Both the position numbers and the translations under genes were made by a program. Under the pieces are notes generated by a model. The model did not search any database. It was not told where the DNA came from and saw only the letters and a list, made by a program, of their open reading frames with translations. A stretch of DNA of 64,000 bases from CAWIVH01 sp963839475. Lineage in GTDB: Bacteria; Acidobacteriota; UBA6911. Of the stretch, positions 53,269 through 62,784 are shown piece after piece. The DNA lies in assembly GCA_963839475.1 (NCBI GenBank), contig CAWIVH010000001.1, forward strand, positions 434,001-498,000, written 5' to 3'. Positions within the stretch are counted from its first letter, which is position 1. Each line of letters opens with the position of its first letter.

Positions 53269-54498
53269 TCAGCAAACCTTCCCGGCAAATTTCTCGGCCC
53301 AGCGGATCCTCCCGGTCACCTGCATCACCGCAAAAAGAGTCACGATCGCCCCCACGGTAATGGAAAGGCCGGTGAATCCTTTAAAGAAGAATGCGTAGGA
53401 AAAGAGGATCAGGTAGATAAACTGCGATAGCGCAGCCTCCACAGCTGCGAATCGAACCCCCACAACCAGCCTTAGATAACTCACCACCAGCAGTATCGAA
53501 ACCGCTGAACATATGACAAAAGCCACATGGATGGTGATGTGATCCACCAGGTAGGCCAGCAGCAGGTGAAACGCAAAAAAGGCCGAGGCAAGAAAGAAAT
53601 AGTTCATGGGGTGAAGTTCGATCCCGCGCAGCGTGGTAATAATGAACATCAGGAAAAAGAAAAAGAACAGGGATACAGGCGCGAAAAAGCTGATCTGACC
53701 CGCCACCGGTCCGGGTTGCAGTTTTTCGGGCAGGTTCATGCCGATGTCAAATCCGGAGAGGAGGTTGGTATAGCGCCATACGAGCCGCCAGCCGCCGGGG
53801 ATAGGCTGCTTTTCGGTCGGCGAGAGCGTGTTGTCCGGAAAGTCGATGGCCTCAAAATCAGTTTGCATCTGCAGGTTGAAATTGCGGACCTCGTTGACAT
53901 CCGCACCGAAGCGGTAGGTCCAGCTTTCAAGCCCCTGGGAGCGGTATGATACCGCGTATTCAACGGCCTGGCCCGCGGCCAACGGCACTATCAAGCTCGC
54001 CGAGCTCGAACCCATGGTCGCGGGCATCGCTTTGCCGTCGACGAGGATGCGGAAATCGTCATACACGGCACGCTCGGCCGGGAATTTGAAACGGAGGGTA
54101 ACGAGTTCTTCCTGCCCGCTGGAGTTGTGAAATTTATATTTTCCACGGTAGTCCACCGTGTAGGTGCTGTACCAGAGCAGCCCTTTTTGCCGGTGCTGGA
54201 GCCGGAGCGTCACCTGGACATCGCTCCCATCGAGCGGAAGCGGGTACTCGACACTGCGCGTTGCCTGTTCGCTGACCTTTTTGCCGTCCACCGTGCGCTC
54301 CACCGTATCAATGTTTTTGCGCGAATAGCATGCGTGGGGTGGATTCTGAACCTGCGGGGTTCCCCAGGTTGTGGCAACCCGCCCTTTGAGGCGGCTGGAG
54401 AAGCTATCGGTGCGGGCCATGATGGTAGCGCCCAGGACCATCCAGGCGAAGGTTGTGCAAAAGAATATGAAAATGATCGCGACAATTCGTTTGGCCAT
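53269..54498 (-). CDS. CreD-like inner membrane protein
   Basis: The ATG at 54498 has GGAGG 5 bp upstream. The 409-residue protein has an N-terminal helix (VAIIFIFFCTTFAWMVLGATI), a large periplasmic domain (about 30-270) with YSTYTVDYRGKYKF and AVSYRSQGLESWTYRFG, and five or six C-terminal helices, starting FFAPVSLFFFFFLMFII and HPMNYFFLASAFFAFHLLLAYL. The layout and HPMNY motif match CreD, an inner membrane protein linked to envelope stress; its biochemical role is unknown. No creBC two-component genes are near. Confidence 0.8.
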   Translation of the reverse strand: MAKRIVAIIFIFFCTTFAWMVLGATIMARTDSFSSRLKGRVATTWGTPQVQNPPHACYSRKNIDTVERTVDGKKVSEQATRSVEYPLPLDGSDVQVTLRLQHRQKGLLWYSTYTVDYRGKYKFHNSSGQEELVTLRFKFPAERAVYDDFRILVDGKAMPATMGSSSASLIVPLAAGQAVEYAVSYRSQGLESWTYRFGADVNEVRNFNLQMQTDFEAIDFPDNTLSPTEKQPIPGGWRLVWRYTNLLSGFDIGMNLPEKLQPGPVAGQISFFAPVSLFFFFFLMFIITTLRGIELHPMNYFFLASAFFAFHLLLAYLVDHITIHVAFVICSAVSILLVVSYLRLVVGVRFAAVEAALSQFIYLILFSYAFFFKGFTGLSITVGAIVTLFAVMQVTGRIRWAEKFAGKVC

Positions 54499-54604
54499 CG
54501 GATCCTCCAATTTTGATGTGCAAAGTACTTTATAATATAAAGTGATGGCGAATGCAAGTAAATTGCAGGAGCGAGATCTCTCTCCGTAAACTTGGAGCGC
54601 TCAA

Positions 54605-54967
54605 GAGATTAAACCGCGAAGACCGTGACGCAGCCTGCGGCCGCAACCAAATTAGACTGAGAGTTCGCAGTTCTCAGTTATCAGTTTTCAGTATCAGTTC
54701 GGAGTCGCATGAGGAACTGCGAACTGATACTGAGGACTGCGAACTTGTTGCATTCACCACCGTTTTCACGATTCAATAAATCTTGCCTGAAAAACAAGAA
54801 TTTACAGATGTGATACACAGAGAATTATAAGCAATAATTTTGCGGGCTTAGTGGACTTAGCGGTTCGATTGATTTTGAGGTCTTCGCCGCAATTGGATGA
54901 TTCCCGGCGTGCGCAAGTCCAAGTTTCTATTCTCAATGAACCACGAGACGTGGCAGGGGCTTAGCGG
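54605..54967 (+). repeat. Interspersed repeat, copy B (interrupted)
   Basis: The left end (GAGATTAAACCGCGAAGACC, 54605-54624) matches the left arm of copies A and C. The right half resumes at TTTGCGGGCTTAGTGGACTT (54840 on), passes through CGGTTCGATTGATTTT and GCCGCAATTGGAT, and ends with the hairpin CCACG-AGA-CGTGG (54941-54953). About 210 bases in between belong to another element and unrelated AT-rich sequence. Confidence 0.7.
54663..54744. repeat. Inverted repeat of GTTCGCAGT / TCAGTT units inside copy B
   Basis: The left arm GTTCGCAGTTCTCAGT (from 54663) pairs with ACTGAGGACTGCGAAC (ending 54744), and the inner parts repeat TATCAGTT and its complement. Short units TCAGTT/CAGTATCAGTT recur within it. 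The element splits the 180-bp repeat, so it either inserted later or both grew by local duplication. Confidence 0.6.
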
Positions 54968-55047
54968 TTGTGGAATCCTGGCGGTTCCCGTTTTTTGTGC
55001 CGAACTCATCGGGCTGAAAATGCGTATGGTTTCATGAGGGAGTAACA

Positions 55048-57516
55048 ATGCCGTCTTTCGCAATTCCTTGGCGTCACGCCATACGCAGACTGGCCGCAGC
55101 GCCGCTCTTCACCATCACCGCCGCCGCTACGCTGGCTCTGGGGATAGGAGCCAATTCAGCCATCTTCAGCATTATCCATGGAGTTCTGTTGAAACCTCTG
55201 CCCTATCACGAGTCGGAACGGCTGGTGGGGCTCTGGCACAGAGCCCCCGGATTGGGAATCGATGAGCTCAACCAGGGGCCGGCCTTCCATTTCACCTATC
55301 TCGAGGAAAACCATGTCTTCGAGGATGTCGGCATGTGGGGCTACAACTTCGTTTCGGTGACCGGGCTGGCGGAACCCGAGCGCATCGAAGGCATCAGGGT
55401 CACCTACGGGGTTTTTCCGATCCTGCGTGTCCAACCTATTCTCGGTCGAAGCTTCAATCGAGCTGACGACACGGACGGCAGCCCGGAAACGGTGATGTTA
55501 AGCTACGCCTACTGGCAGCGAAAATTTGGCGGCAGCCCGGCAGTCATCGGACAGAAGATCATAATCAACGGCAAGCCCAAGGAGGTTATCGGGGTCCTCC
55601 CCGCCGATTTCAGATTCCTCAGGGCAAAGCCGGCGCTTTTTCTTCCCTTCCAGTTCAAGCGCGAAGACATCTTTGTCGGCAACTTCAGTTACCAGGGATT
55701 GGCGCGACTCAAGCCGGGAACAACTATGGAACAGGCGAACGCCGATATTGCCCGGATGATTCCGCTCTCGCTGAATAAGTTCAAGCTGCCTCCCGGTTTC
55801 ACGGCGAAGATGCTGAATGAAACCAGGCTCGGGCCGAACCTGCGCCCGTTGAAGCAGGATGTTGTCGGAGACGTGGGACGGGTCCTCTGGGTGCTCTTTG
55901 GAACAGTTGGAATTGTCCTGCTCATCGCGTGCGCTAACGTGGCCAACCTGTTCCTGGTACGGGCAGAAGGACGCCAGCGGGAATTGGCCGTTCGTGCGGC
56001 CCTGGGGGCCGGCCAGGGTGCGCTGGCCCGCGAACTGCTGGCCGAAAGCGTCTCGCTGGGCATTCTTGGTGGAGCCTTGGGGCTGCTGCTTGCGGAAGGC
56101 GGGATACGTCTTCTGGCGGCTATCGGACCCCAGACAATTCCACGGCTCGAGGAAATTTCCCTATCCCCGCCCGTTCTTATTTTTACAGCCGCGATCTCGA
56201 TCCTCGCCGGCCTGCTTTTTGGAATAATCCCGGTGTTGAAGTATGGCAGGCCGGATCTGAACGCAGGTTTGAAAGAGGGCGGACGCACCTTGAGCACCGG
56301 CAGAGAGAGGCATCGGGTAAGAAACGGACTTGTCGTTTCCCAGGTGGCGCTGGCTTTGCTCCTGTTGATCAGCTCGGGCCTGATGCTTCGTACATTTCAG
56401 GCGATGAAAAAGGTGCAACCAGGCTTTGTGCGCCCCGAGGAGGTGCTCACCTTCAGAGTTTCCATCCCCGAAGCCGAAATTCCGGACCCAGTCCAATCGG
56501 TCCAGACCCACCAGCAGATCCTGCAGCGGATCCAACAAATCCCGGGAGTGGCCTCCGCCGGACTTTCCAGCTCCATCACCATGGATGGGAACGACAGTAA
56601 TGATCCGGTCTTTGTCGAAGAGTTCCCTGCCCCGGAAGGGCAGATTCCCGCGATAAGGCGGTTCAAATGGATTTCGCCGGAATATTTCGCGACCATGGGC
56701 AACCCCCTTGTCGCCGGCCGTGGAATCTCCTGGAATGACATTTACAGCAAAGCTCCGGTGGCTGTGATCTCCGAAGCCCTGGCCAGGGAATACTGGAAAG
56801 ACCCGCGCAAGGCCATCGGGAAACGGATCAGGGAAACCCCGCAGAACCCCTGGCGGGAGATCGTCGGGGTGGTCGGGAATGAGCATGACGACGGAGTGCA
56901 GGCCAAGGTGACCGCGATGGTCTACTGGCCTATGCTGATGGAGAAATTCTGGGGTGAGAAGATTGTCACACAGCGCTCCATGGCCTATGCCGTCAGGAGC
57001 CCGCGGGCCGGAAATCCGGCCTTTTTAAAAGAAATCCAGCAGAGTGTCTGGTCCATTGCCCCAACCTTCCCGCTCGCCAGCGTTCGTATGCTCAGCAGTA
57101 TTTACGAGGAATCGATGGCACGAACCGAGTTTACCCTGCTCATGCTTGGCATCGCCTCGGCGGTTGCTCTGCTCCTGGGCGTGATCGGGATCTATGGGGT
57201 TATTTCCTACACGGTATCTCAGCAAACCCGCGAGATCGGCATCCGGATGGCCCTGGGAGCTCCATTGAGAGAAGTCCGCGGCATTTTCGTCCGTCAGGGC
57301 CTTTTGCTTTCCACCGTCGGGATCGTCCTGGGTTTGGGCGCAGCCGGCGCAATGACCCGCCTCATGTCCGCTCTTCTTTTCGGCATTAGCCCGCTGGATC
57401 CCATTACGTTCGGAGGGGTCGCAGTCGCGTTGGGAAGCGTGGCTATCATCGCAAGCTACCTGCCCGCCCGCAGGGCATCCAGCGTGAATCCTGTCGAAGC
57501 CCTGCACTGGGAATGA
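55048..57516 (+). CDS. ADOP-type ABC transporter permease (duplicated MacB/FtsX protein)
   Basis: The 822-residue protein has two MacB/FtsX halves. The first starts AAAPLFTITAAATLALGIGANSAIFSIIHGVLLKPLPY, with a periplasmic core and an FtsX domain (VLLIACANVANLFLVRAEGRQRELAVRAALGA, near 290-320). The second half has its own core (VSIPEAEIPDPVQSVQ onward) and FtsX domain (LLGVIGIYGVISYTVSQQTREIGIRMALGAP). Such orphan permeases without an adjacent ATPase are abundant in Acidobacteriota. They may drive macrolide- or lipoprotein-type efflux with an ATPase encoded elsewhere. The role is not known. Confidence 0.9.
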   Translation: MPSFAIPWRHAIRRLAAAPLFTITAAATLALGIGANSAIFSIIHGVLLKPLPYHESERLVGLWHRAPGLGIDELNQGPAFHFTYLEENHVFEDVGMWGYNFVSVTGLAEPERIEGIRVTYGVFPILRVQPILGRSFNRADDTDGSPETVMLSYAYWQRKFGGSPAVIGQKIIINGKPKEVIGVLPADFRFLRAKPALFLPFQFKREDIFVGNFSYQGLARLKPGTTMEQANADIARMIPLSLNKFKLPPGFTAKMLNETRLGPNLRPLKQDVVGDVGRVLWVLFGTVGIVLLIACANVANLFLVRAEGRQRELAVRAALGAGQGALARELLAESVSLGILGGALGLLLAEGGIRLLAAIGPQTIPRLEEISLSPPVLIFTAAISILAGLLFGIIPVLKYGRPDLNAGLKEGGRTLSTGRERHRVRNGLVVSQVALALLLLISSGLMLRTFQAMKKVQPGFVRPEEVLTFRVSIPEAEIPDPVQSVQTHQQILQRIQQIPGVASAGLSSSITMDGNDSNDPVFVEEFPAPEGQIPAIRRFKWISPEYFATMGNPLVAGRGISWNDIYSKAPVAVISEALAREYWKDPRKAIGKRIRETPQNPWREIVGVVGNEHDDGVQAKVTAMVYWPMLMEKFWGEKIVTQRSMAYAVRSPRAGNPAFLKEIQQSVWSIAPTFPLASVRMLSSIYEESMARTEFTLLMLGIASAVALLLGVIGIYGVISYTVSQQTREIGIRMALGAPLREVRGIFVRQGLLLSTVGIVLGLGAAGAMTRLMSALLFGISPLDPITFGGVAVALGSVAIIASYLPARRASSVNPVEALHWE

Positions 57517-57617
57517 GTCACAGGCAAAAACTTCCAAGCCACCGCATGCTTCGAAAAGAACAAAAATTGCTTGGCGGTCTTGAAGGCCTTTGTGGTTTGA
57601 TGGATCTGGAGGGAGAT

Positions 57618-58742
57618 ATGACAAATTGCCGCCGTTTTCTCGCGCCTGTTTTTATCGCGGCCCTCTGGATGGTCCTCCCGGCCGGAGCCGCAGAAAATCC
57701 CAAAACCCTGGCTATCGGAGCGTCCGCCCCCGACTTCGACCTCCCCGGCACCGACGGCCGGAATCACAAGCTGGGCGATTTTTCACATGCTGAAATATTG
57801 ACCGTGGTATTCACATGCAATCATTGCCCTACCGCGCAGGCTTATGAGAGGCGTATCCAGGAACTCGCCGACGCTTATAAAAACAAAGGCATGGCCCTGG
57901 TCGCTATATCCCCCAACGATCCCAAGGCGGTCCGCTTCGACGAACTGGGCTACACCGATCTGAGCGACTCGCTGTTGGAGATGAAAATCAGGGCAAAAGA
58001 AAGAAACTTCACATTTCCCTACCTCTACGATGGCGAGGATCAGAAAGTGTCGCATGCCTACGGGCCCGTAGCCACGCCCCACGTGTTTATTTTCGACCGG
58101 GAACGTAAACTTCGCTATGCCGGAAGAGTGGATGATTCTGAAAACCCGGGAAAAATCGAAACCAGGGACGCGCGCAACGCCATGGAAGCCCTGCTTTCCG
58201 GGCGACCCGTTCCGGAAGAAACAACCCGCACGTTCGGCTGCTCGGTCAAATGGGCCGACAAACGCCCTTCCGTCCAATCCGCATTTGACGCCTGGGCGCG
58301 CGAAAATGTTTCTCTCGAATCCGCCGATGAGCAGGCCATCCGGGAGATCATGAAGAACAACTCTAAAAAGGTCCGCCTGGTCAACATCTGGGCCACCTGG
58401 TGCGGGCCGTGCATCGTGGAATTTCCCGAGCTCATCACCGCCAACCGGATGTACCGAGGGCGGGAGTTCGAGCTCGTCACGATCTCCGCCGACCTTCCGG
58501 AGAAAAGAGAAGAGGCGCTGGCTTTCCTGAAGAAGCAGCAGGCATCGTCGAAGAACTATATCTTCTCGGGCAGCAGCAAATACAAACTGGCGGATGCGGT
58601 CGACAAGGAGTGGCAGGGAGCTTTGCCCTACACGGTATTGATCGAGCCGGGCGGAAAGATCATTTATCGCGTGACTGGGGAATTGTCGTCTTTGGAATTG
58701 AAACAGGCGATTGTCGGCCGCCTGGGAAGATATTATTTCTGA
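57618..58742 (+). CDS. Exported redoxin fusion: AhpC/TSA-like domain plus TlpA-like thioredoxin domain
   Basis: The ATG at 57618 has GGAGGGAG 4 bp upstream and gives a signal peptide (RRFLAPVFIAALWMVLPAGAA). The 374-residue protein joins a peroxiredoxin-type domain (PDFDLPGTDGRNHKLGDF; TVVFTCNHCPTAQAYERR, with two Cys) and, from about residue 240, a TlpA-like domain with NIWATWCGPCIVEFPEL. The C-terminal CGPC is a classic reducing thioredoxin site. It would shuttle electrons to oxidised periplasmic proteins or cytochrome maturation. A long start at 57513 overlapping the permease stop is less likely. Confidence 0.87.
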   Translation: MTNCRRFLAPVFIAALWMVLPAGAAENPKTLAIGASAPDFDLPGTDGRNHKLGDFSHAEILTVVFTCNHCPTAQAYERRIQELADAYKNKGMALVAISPNDPKAVRFDELGYTDLSDSLLEMKIRAKERNFTFPYLYDGEDQKVSHAYGPVATPHVFIFDRERKLRYAGRVDDSENPGKIETRDARNAMEALLSGRPVPEETTRTFGCSVKWADKRPSVQSAFDAWARENVSLESADEQAIREIMKNNSKKVRLVNIWATWCGPCIVEFPELITANRMYRGREFELVTISADLPEKREEALAFLKKQQASSKNYIFSGSSKYKLADAVDKEWQGALPYTVLIEPGGKIIYRVTGELSSLELKQAIVGRLGRYYF

Positions 58743-58812
58743 CCCCGCACAGAGGCATGGCTCCGCTCATTAGCAATTTAAGCCGGCCAGGACCGGCACG
58801 AGGGAGGATTGA

Positions 58813-61503
58813 ATGGCGAGATACTCACCTGGAAAACTGATCACGGGTCTGGCTTTTTCTTTATTCCTGATGATGATGCACTCCGCCTTGGCGCAGTCCA
58901 GCATGCCGCCGTTGATCGATCGTGAGTTGTTTTTTGGAGATCCGGAGATCGCAGGCGCTCAGATTTCCCCCGATGGAAGATTCATATCTTTTATTAAGCC
59001 GTTCAAAGGCACCAGGAATGTCTGGGTAAAAGGAATCAACGAGCCGTTCGAGAAAGCCCGGCCGGTTACGGCAGATACCAAGCGGCCGATCCCGGGGTAT
59101 TTCTGGTCGCGGGATGGCCGTTTCATCCTGTATGTTCAGGACCAGGCGGGCGACGAGAATTACAATGTCTATGCGGTGAATCCTTCCGAGGCGCCGGCCG
59201 CCGGGGCCGAGGTTCCGGCCTCCCGGAATCTCACGGCCGCCAAAGGAGTGCGCGCGGAAATTTTCTCAGTTCCAAGAAACGAGCCGGATATCCTGTACGC
59301 CGGCCTGAACGACCGGGATGCGGCCTGGCACGATCTTTACAGGGTACAGATATCAACGGGTGAGCGCACCCTGATCCGCAAGAATACCGAGCGGATCACA
59401 GGCTGGATATTCGATCGCAAAGGGCAGCTGCGGCTGGCAACCCGGGCAGCCGACAACGGAGATACTGAGGTCCTGCGTGTCGATGAATCGGGCTTTGCCA
59501 AAGTGTACAGTTGCACTGTTCTCGAGACTTGCGATCCGGTCCGGTTCCACAAGGACGGGCGCCGCGTTTACATGCTCAGCAATAAAGGAACCGATGTGGA
59601 TCTCGTTCGCCTCGAGCTGTTCGATCCTTCCAGCGGCAACCAGGAGGTGGTGGAGTCGGATCCGCTCAAGCGGGTGGACTTCGGGGGGCCGATTTTCTCT
59701 GATGTCACCGACGAATTGATCGCGACTTCGTACGAGGATGATCGGCGGCGGTTTTATTTTCGCGATAAAGAGTTCGAGAAGGACTACCTTCTGGTAAAGA
59801 AACAGCTCGGGGACTCCCAGGTCTCGTTCGGTTCGTCCACGAAAGACGAAAAGCTCTGGATCGTGAGTGGCAGCAGTGATGTCGAACCGGGATCGACCTA
59901 CCTGTTCGACCGACAGTCCAAAAAACTCACCCTCCAGTATAGAATCCGTGAAAAACTGCCGCGCGCAAGTCTCGTTCCCATGAAGCCCGTGAAATATCCT
60001 TCCTCCGACGGCCTCGAGATTCCGGCTTATTTGTCGCTGCCGATGGGTCTCCCGCCGAAGAACCTCCCTTTAATTGTTTTCCCGCACGGAGGGCCCTGGG
60101 CCAGGGACGGATGGGGATACAATCCGGTAGCACAGTTTTTCGCAAACCGGGGGTATGCGGTATTGCAGCCGAACTTCCGAGGCTCGACCGGTTATGGCAA
60201 AAAGTTTCTGGATGCGGGCAACAAAGAGTGGGGCCAGAAGATGCAGGATGACCTCACATGGGGAGTAAGGTCACTCGTCTCACAAGGCATCGCCGACCCG
60301 AAGCGGATTGGAATCATGGGCGGCTCCTACGGCGGGTACGCGACGCTCGCAGGTGTTACATTCACCCCGGATTTATACGCAGCAGCAGTCTCCATTGTCG
60401 GCCCCTCGAACTTGATAACACTCATGGAGTCGATTCCTCCCTACTGGGAAGCGGGTCGCAAAGTGTTCCACTCCCGTATGGGAGACCCGACAACCGAGGA
60501 GGGGAAAAAGCAGCTCGAAAAACAGTCTCCGCTCAATTCTGCTGAAAAGATCAAGACCCCATTGATGGTTGTTCAGGGCGCCAACGATCCGCGTGTAAAA
60601 AAGGCCGAGTCCGACCAGATCGTCATAGCGCTGAGGGATCGTGGATTTCCCGTCGAATATATGGTTGCACCGGATGAAGGGCACGGGTTTGCCCGTCCCG
60701 TGAACAGCCTGGCGATGTTCGCCGCATCGGAGAAATTTTTGGCGAAATACCTCGGGGGCCGGGCGCAGGAAGGCTCTTCACCTGAAGTTGCCCAGCGTTT
60801 GAAGGAGCTCATGGTCGACGTGAAAACGGTCGAGAAACCCAAACGCATCAGCGCCTCAGCCGCCGGCCTTCCCAAGCCGGCTGCGGATCTGCGCCCGGGC
60901 AAAGATGCTTATGCAGCCGTGATCGAAATGGGTGGGCAAAAAATCCAGATGTCGATTTCCCAGGAGGTTCTTGAAGAAGGCGGCCAATGGATCGTGACCG
61001 AAACGGCGAAAGTCATGGGGCAGGATGTCGTCGACAAAAGTGTTCTCGAAAAGGGAACTCTGGTGCTCCTGAAACGCTCCATCCGTCAAGGACCGGTTGC
61101 GATTGATTTCGAAGTCAAAGAGGGCAAAGCCACCGGCGAGATGAAAATGGGGGCCAAGGCCCAGCCTATTTCGGTCGACCTGGGGGGCGCGCTTTTTGCG
61201 GATGGCGCCGGCGCACACTCCGTGATGGCAACCCTTCCACTGGCTGACGGCTACAGCGTCAATTTCCGCAACCTGGATGTTCAGACTCAGAAGATCAAGG
61301 TCCTGGAGCTCAAGATCGTCGGCAGCGAACAGGTAACGGTAGCTGCAGGATCCTTCGATGCTTTTAAAGCCGAGGTCACGACGCAGGGCGAGGCGGGAAA
61401 AACCACGCTCTGGATTTCAAAAGCTGATCGAAAGGTGGTCAAGATCGCCGCGGTTCTGCCCGCTATGAACGGGGCGTTGATGACGGCGGAACTTCAGAAA
61501 TAG
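58813..61503 (+). CDS. Secreted S9-family prolyl oligopeptidase-like peptidase with C-terminal extension
   Basis: The 896-residue protein has a signal peptide (LITGLAFSLFLMMMHSALAQ), an N-terminal beta-propeller (about 30-400; ISPDGRFISFIKPFKGTRN) and a hydrolase domain with GGSYGGYAT holding the Ser, QGANDPRV holding the acid, and DEGHGFARP holding the His (about 500-660). It also has an unusual extra C-terminal domain (about 690-896) with strands such as AAVIEMGGQKIQMSISQEVLEEG and VTVAAGSFDAFKAEVTTQGEAGKTTLWI, like the YcfA/DUF3108 outer-membrane type. The C-terminal domain is not usual in S9 enzymes. Confidence 0.88.
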   Translation: MARYSPGKLITGLAFSLFLMMMHSALAQSSMPPLIDRELFFGDPEIAGAQISPDGRFISFIKPFKGTRNVWVKGINEPFEKARPVTADTKRPIPGYFWSRDGRFILYVQDQAGDENYNVYAVNPSEAPAAGAEVPASRNLTAAKGVRAEIFSVPRNEPDILYAGLNDRDAAWHDLYRVQISTGERTLIRKNTERITGWIFDRKGQLRLATRAADNGDTEVLRVDESGFAKVYSCTVLETCDPVRFHKDGRRVYMLSNKGTDVDLVRLELFDPSSGNQEVVESDPLKRVDFGGPIFSDVTDELIATSYEDDRRRFYFRDKEFEKDYLLVKKQLGDSQVSFGSSTKDEKLWIVSGSSDVEPGSTYLFDRQSKKLTLQYRIREKLPRASLVPMKPVKYPSSDGLEIPAYLSLPMGLPPKNLPLIVFPHGGPWARDGWGYNPVAQFFANRGYAVLQPNFRGSTGYGKKFLDAGNKEWGQKMQDDLTWGVRSLVSQGIADPKRIGIMGGSYGGYATLAGVTFTPDLYAAAVSIVGPSNLITLMESIPPYWEAGRKVFHSRMGDPTTEEGKKQLEKQSPLNSAEKIKTPLMVVQGANDPRVKKAESDQIVIALRDRGFPVEYMVAPDEGHGFARPVNSLAMFAASEKFLAKYLGGRAQEGSSPEVAQRLKELMVDVKTVEKPKRISASAAGLPKPAADLRPGKDAYAAVIEMGGQKIQMSISQEVLEEGGQWIVTETAKVMGQDVVDKSVLEKGTLVLLKRSIRQGPVAIDFEVKEGKATGEMKMGAKAQPISVDLGGALFADGAGAHSVMATLPLADGYSVNFRNLDVQTQKIKVLELKIVGSEQVTVAAGSFDAFKAEVTTQGEAGKTTLWISKADRKVVKIAAVLPAMNGALMTAELQK

Positions 61504-61580
61504 TGAGCTTGTTATGTGAGACAATAACGGAATGCCGGAGTCTGGTCCGGATGGAAACCACACTTGGAAAGAGGTTTTAT

Positions 61581-62495
61581 ATGGCTGTAATATCGAGAAG
61601 AGAGTTCATGGAAAAAGCGGCAGCCGGCTCCGCTATGGCCGGCCTCATGGCAGCATCTGCAGCGAACCTTGGGGCCAATCCGCTGGGTATGCCGATCGGA
61701 AGCCAAATCTATCCGTTGCGTCCCATGCTGAAGGACTTTCCCGCGTTCGTCAAAACACTGGCCGGCATCGGCATAACCAGGCTCGAGCTGTGCTCGCCGA
61801 TCGGCTATGGCGGGGACTTCCTCGTCCTTTCGGACCCCAAGCAGGTGAGAAAGATCCTGGAAGACAACGGCATGAAGGCCGAGAGTTCACACTTCAGCAT
61901 GAAAGAACTGCGGCAGAGCCAGGACAAAAGCATCGAGTGGGCCAAGGAGGTCGGAATCACCCAGATGATCACAGCCAGCCTGGGCGACGGGAACGGCGGC
62001 AGCAGCCCGACATTGGATCAGGTAAAAAAAGCGGCGGAGGAATACAACAAGATCGGGGAGATCGCCGCAAAAGCCGGGATGCAGCAGGGGCTGCACAATG
62101 AGGGCTTCGAGATGGCGGTGATCGACGGCAAACGCACCTACGACATGCTCTTCGAACTGCTGGACCCTAAATTGGTGAAGTTTCAGTTCCAGATGTCGAC
62201 CATCACGGCGGGCTTCGTCGGGGCCGAGTATTTCATGAAGCACCCCGGCCGGTTTATATCGATGCACGTGCAGGATATCGACATGAACGCCCCGCTGGTC
62301 GAGCCACCTCCGGCGCCGGCCGGACAGCCTCCGCGCCAGCCTCGGCGGCCACAGGTGGCGCTCGGCAAAGGCACCATTGATTGGGTCAAGACCTTTACTG
62401 CGGCGAAGACGGGAGGGATCAAGAACTATTTCGTCGAGCAGAACTGGGAACTCACGCAGCAGAGCGTCGCTTACCTGAAGACGCTTTCGGTTTAG
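61581..62495 (+). CDS. Tat-exported xylose isomerase-like (sugar phosphate isomerase/epimerase) protein
   Basis: The ATG at 61581 has AGAGG 6 bp upstream; the product then starts MAVISRREFMEKAAAGSAMAG, a twin-arginine signal. The 304-residue protein is an AP-endonuclease-2-fold TIM barrel with GSQIYPLRPMLKDFPAFVKTLAGIG, the metal-binding-type GLHNEGFEM and a C-terminal NYFVEQNWEL. A Pro-rich loop (APLVEPPPAPAGQPPRQPRR) interrupts the fold near residue 240 and may be an insertion or a linker. It may act on sugars in the periplasm; its substrate is not known. Confidence 0.82.
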   Translation: MAVISRREFMEKAAAGSAMAGLMAASAANLGANPLGMPIGSQIYPLRPMLKDFPAFVKTLAGIGITRLELCSPIGYGGDFLVLSDPKQVRKILEDNGMKAESSHFSMKELRQSQDKSIEWAKEVGITQMITASLGDGNGGSSPTLDQVKKAAEEYNKIGEIAAKAGMQQGLHNEGFEMAVIDGKRTYDMLFELLDPKLVKFQFQMSTITAGFVGAEYFMKHPGRFISMHVQDIDMNAPLVEPPPAPAGQPPRQPRRPQVALGKGTIDWVKTFTAAKTGGIKNYFVEQNWELTQQSVAYLKTLSV

Positions 62496-62593
62496 CGGTG
62501 CTCTCTGGAAACTTTGCTCCATACTTGAGAATGTTTAGTTTGCAGGACCAAGTTTAAGGCCGAGGTTGGCTGCCCTATTAATTAACACAGCCG

Positions 62594-62773
62594 AGAAATT
62601 GAACCGCGAAGACCATTAAGACCCAAAGATTTATAAACAATATCTTTGCGATCTTAGCGTCTTAGCGGTTCGATTGGTTTTTCGGTCTTTGCCGGAAATG
62701 CATGATTTTCGCATTGCACAAGTACACGTTTCTATTCTCAATAAACCACGCAGGCGTGGCCGGGATTCTCTGG
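62594..62773 (+). repeat. Interspersed 180-bp repeat, copy C
   Basis: The copy begins GAGAAATTGAACCGCGAAGA. Left arm GAACCGC-GAAGACC... (from 62601) and right arm ...CTTAGCGGTTC (ending 62672) form a long imperfect stem around TTTATAAACAATA. The 3' end has the hairpin CCACG-CAGG-CGTGG (62746-62759) followed by GATTCTCTGG. Compared with copy A the hairpin has a base-pair change (T-A to C-G). Confidence 0.75.
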
Positions 62774-62784
62774 AAGCGGAATTT

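Larger units (their letters stand above)
54499..55047. other. 549-bp divergent intergenic region occupied by repeat copy B
   Basis: The region between the CreD-like gene and the ABC permease holds copy B of the 180-bp repeat (54605-54967), interrupted by a different inverted repeat (54663-54744). The permease start at 55048 has GAGGGAG 7 bp upstream. A promoter for the CreD-like gene must lie near 54530, where TATAATATAAAG is found on the plus strand. No gene is seen. Confidence 0.55.

Noticed and set aside
57513..57617. A longer start of the redoxin gene overlapping the permease stop (ATGA)
   Set aside because: The ATG at 57618 has a strong GGAGGGAG ribosome site and begins a signal peptide; the extra residues are charged and would hide the signal.
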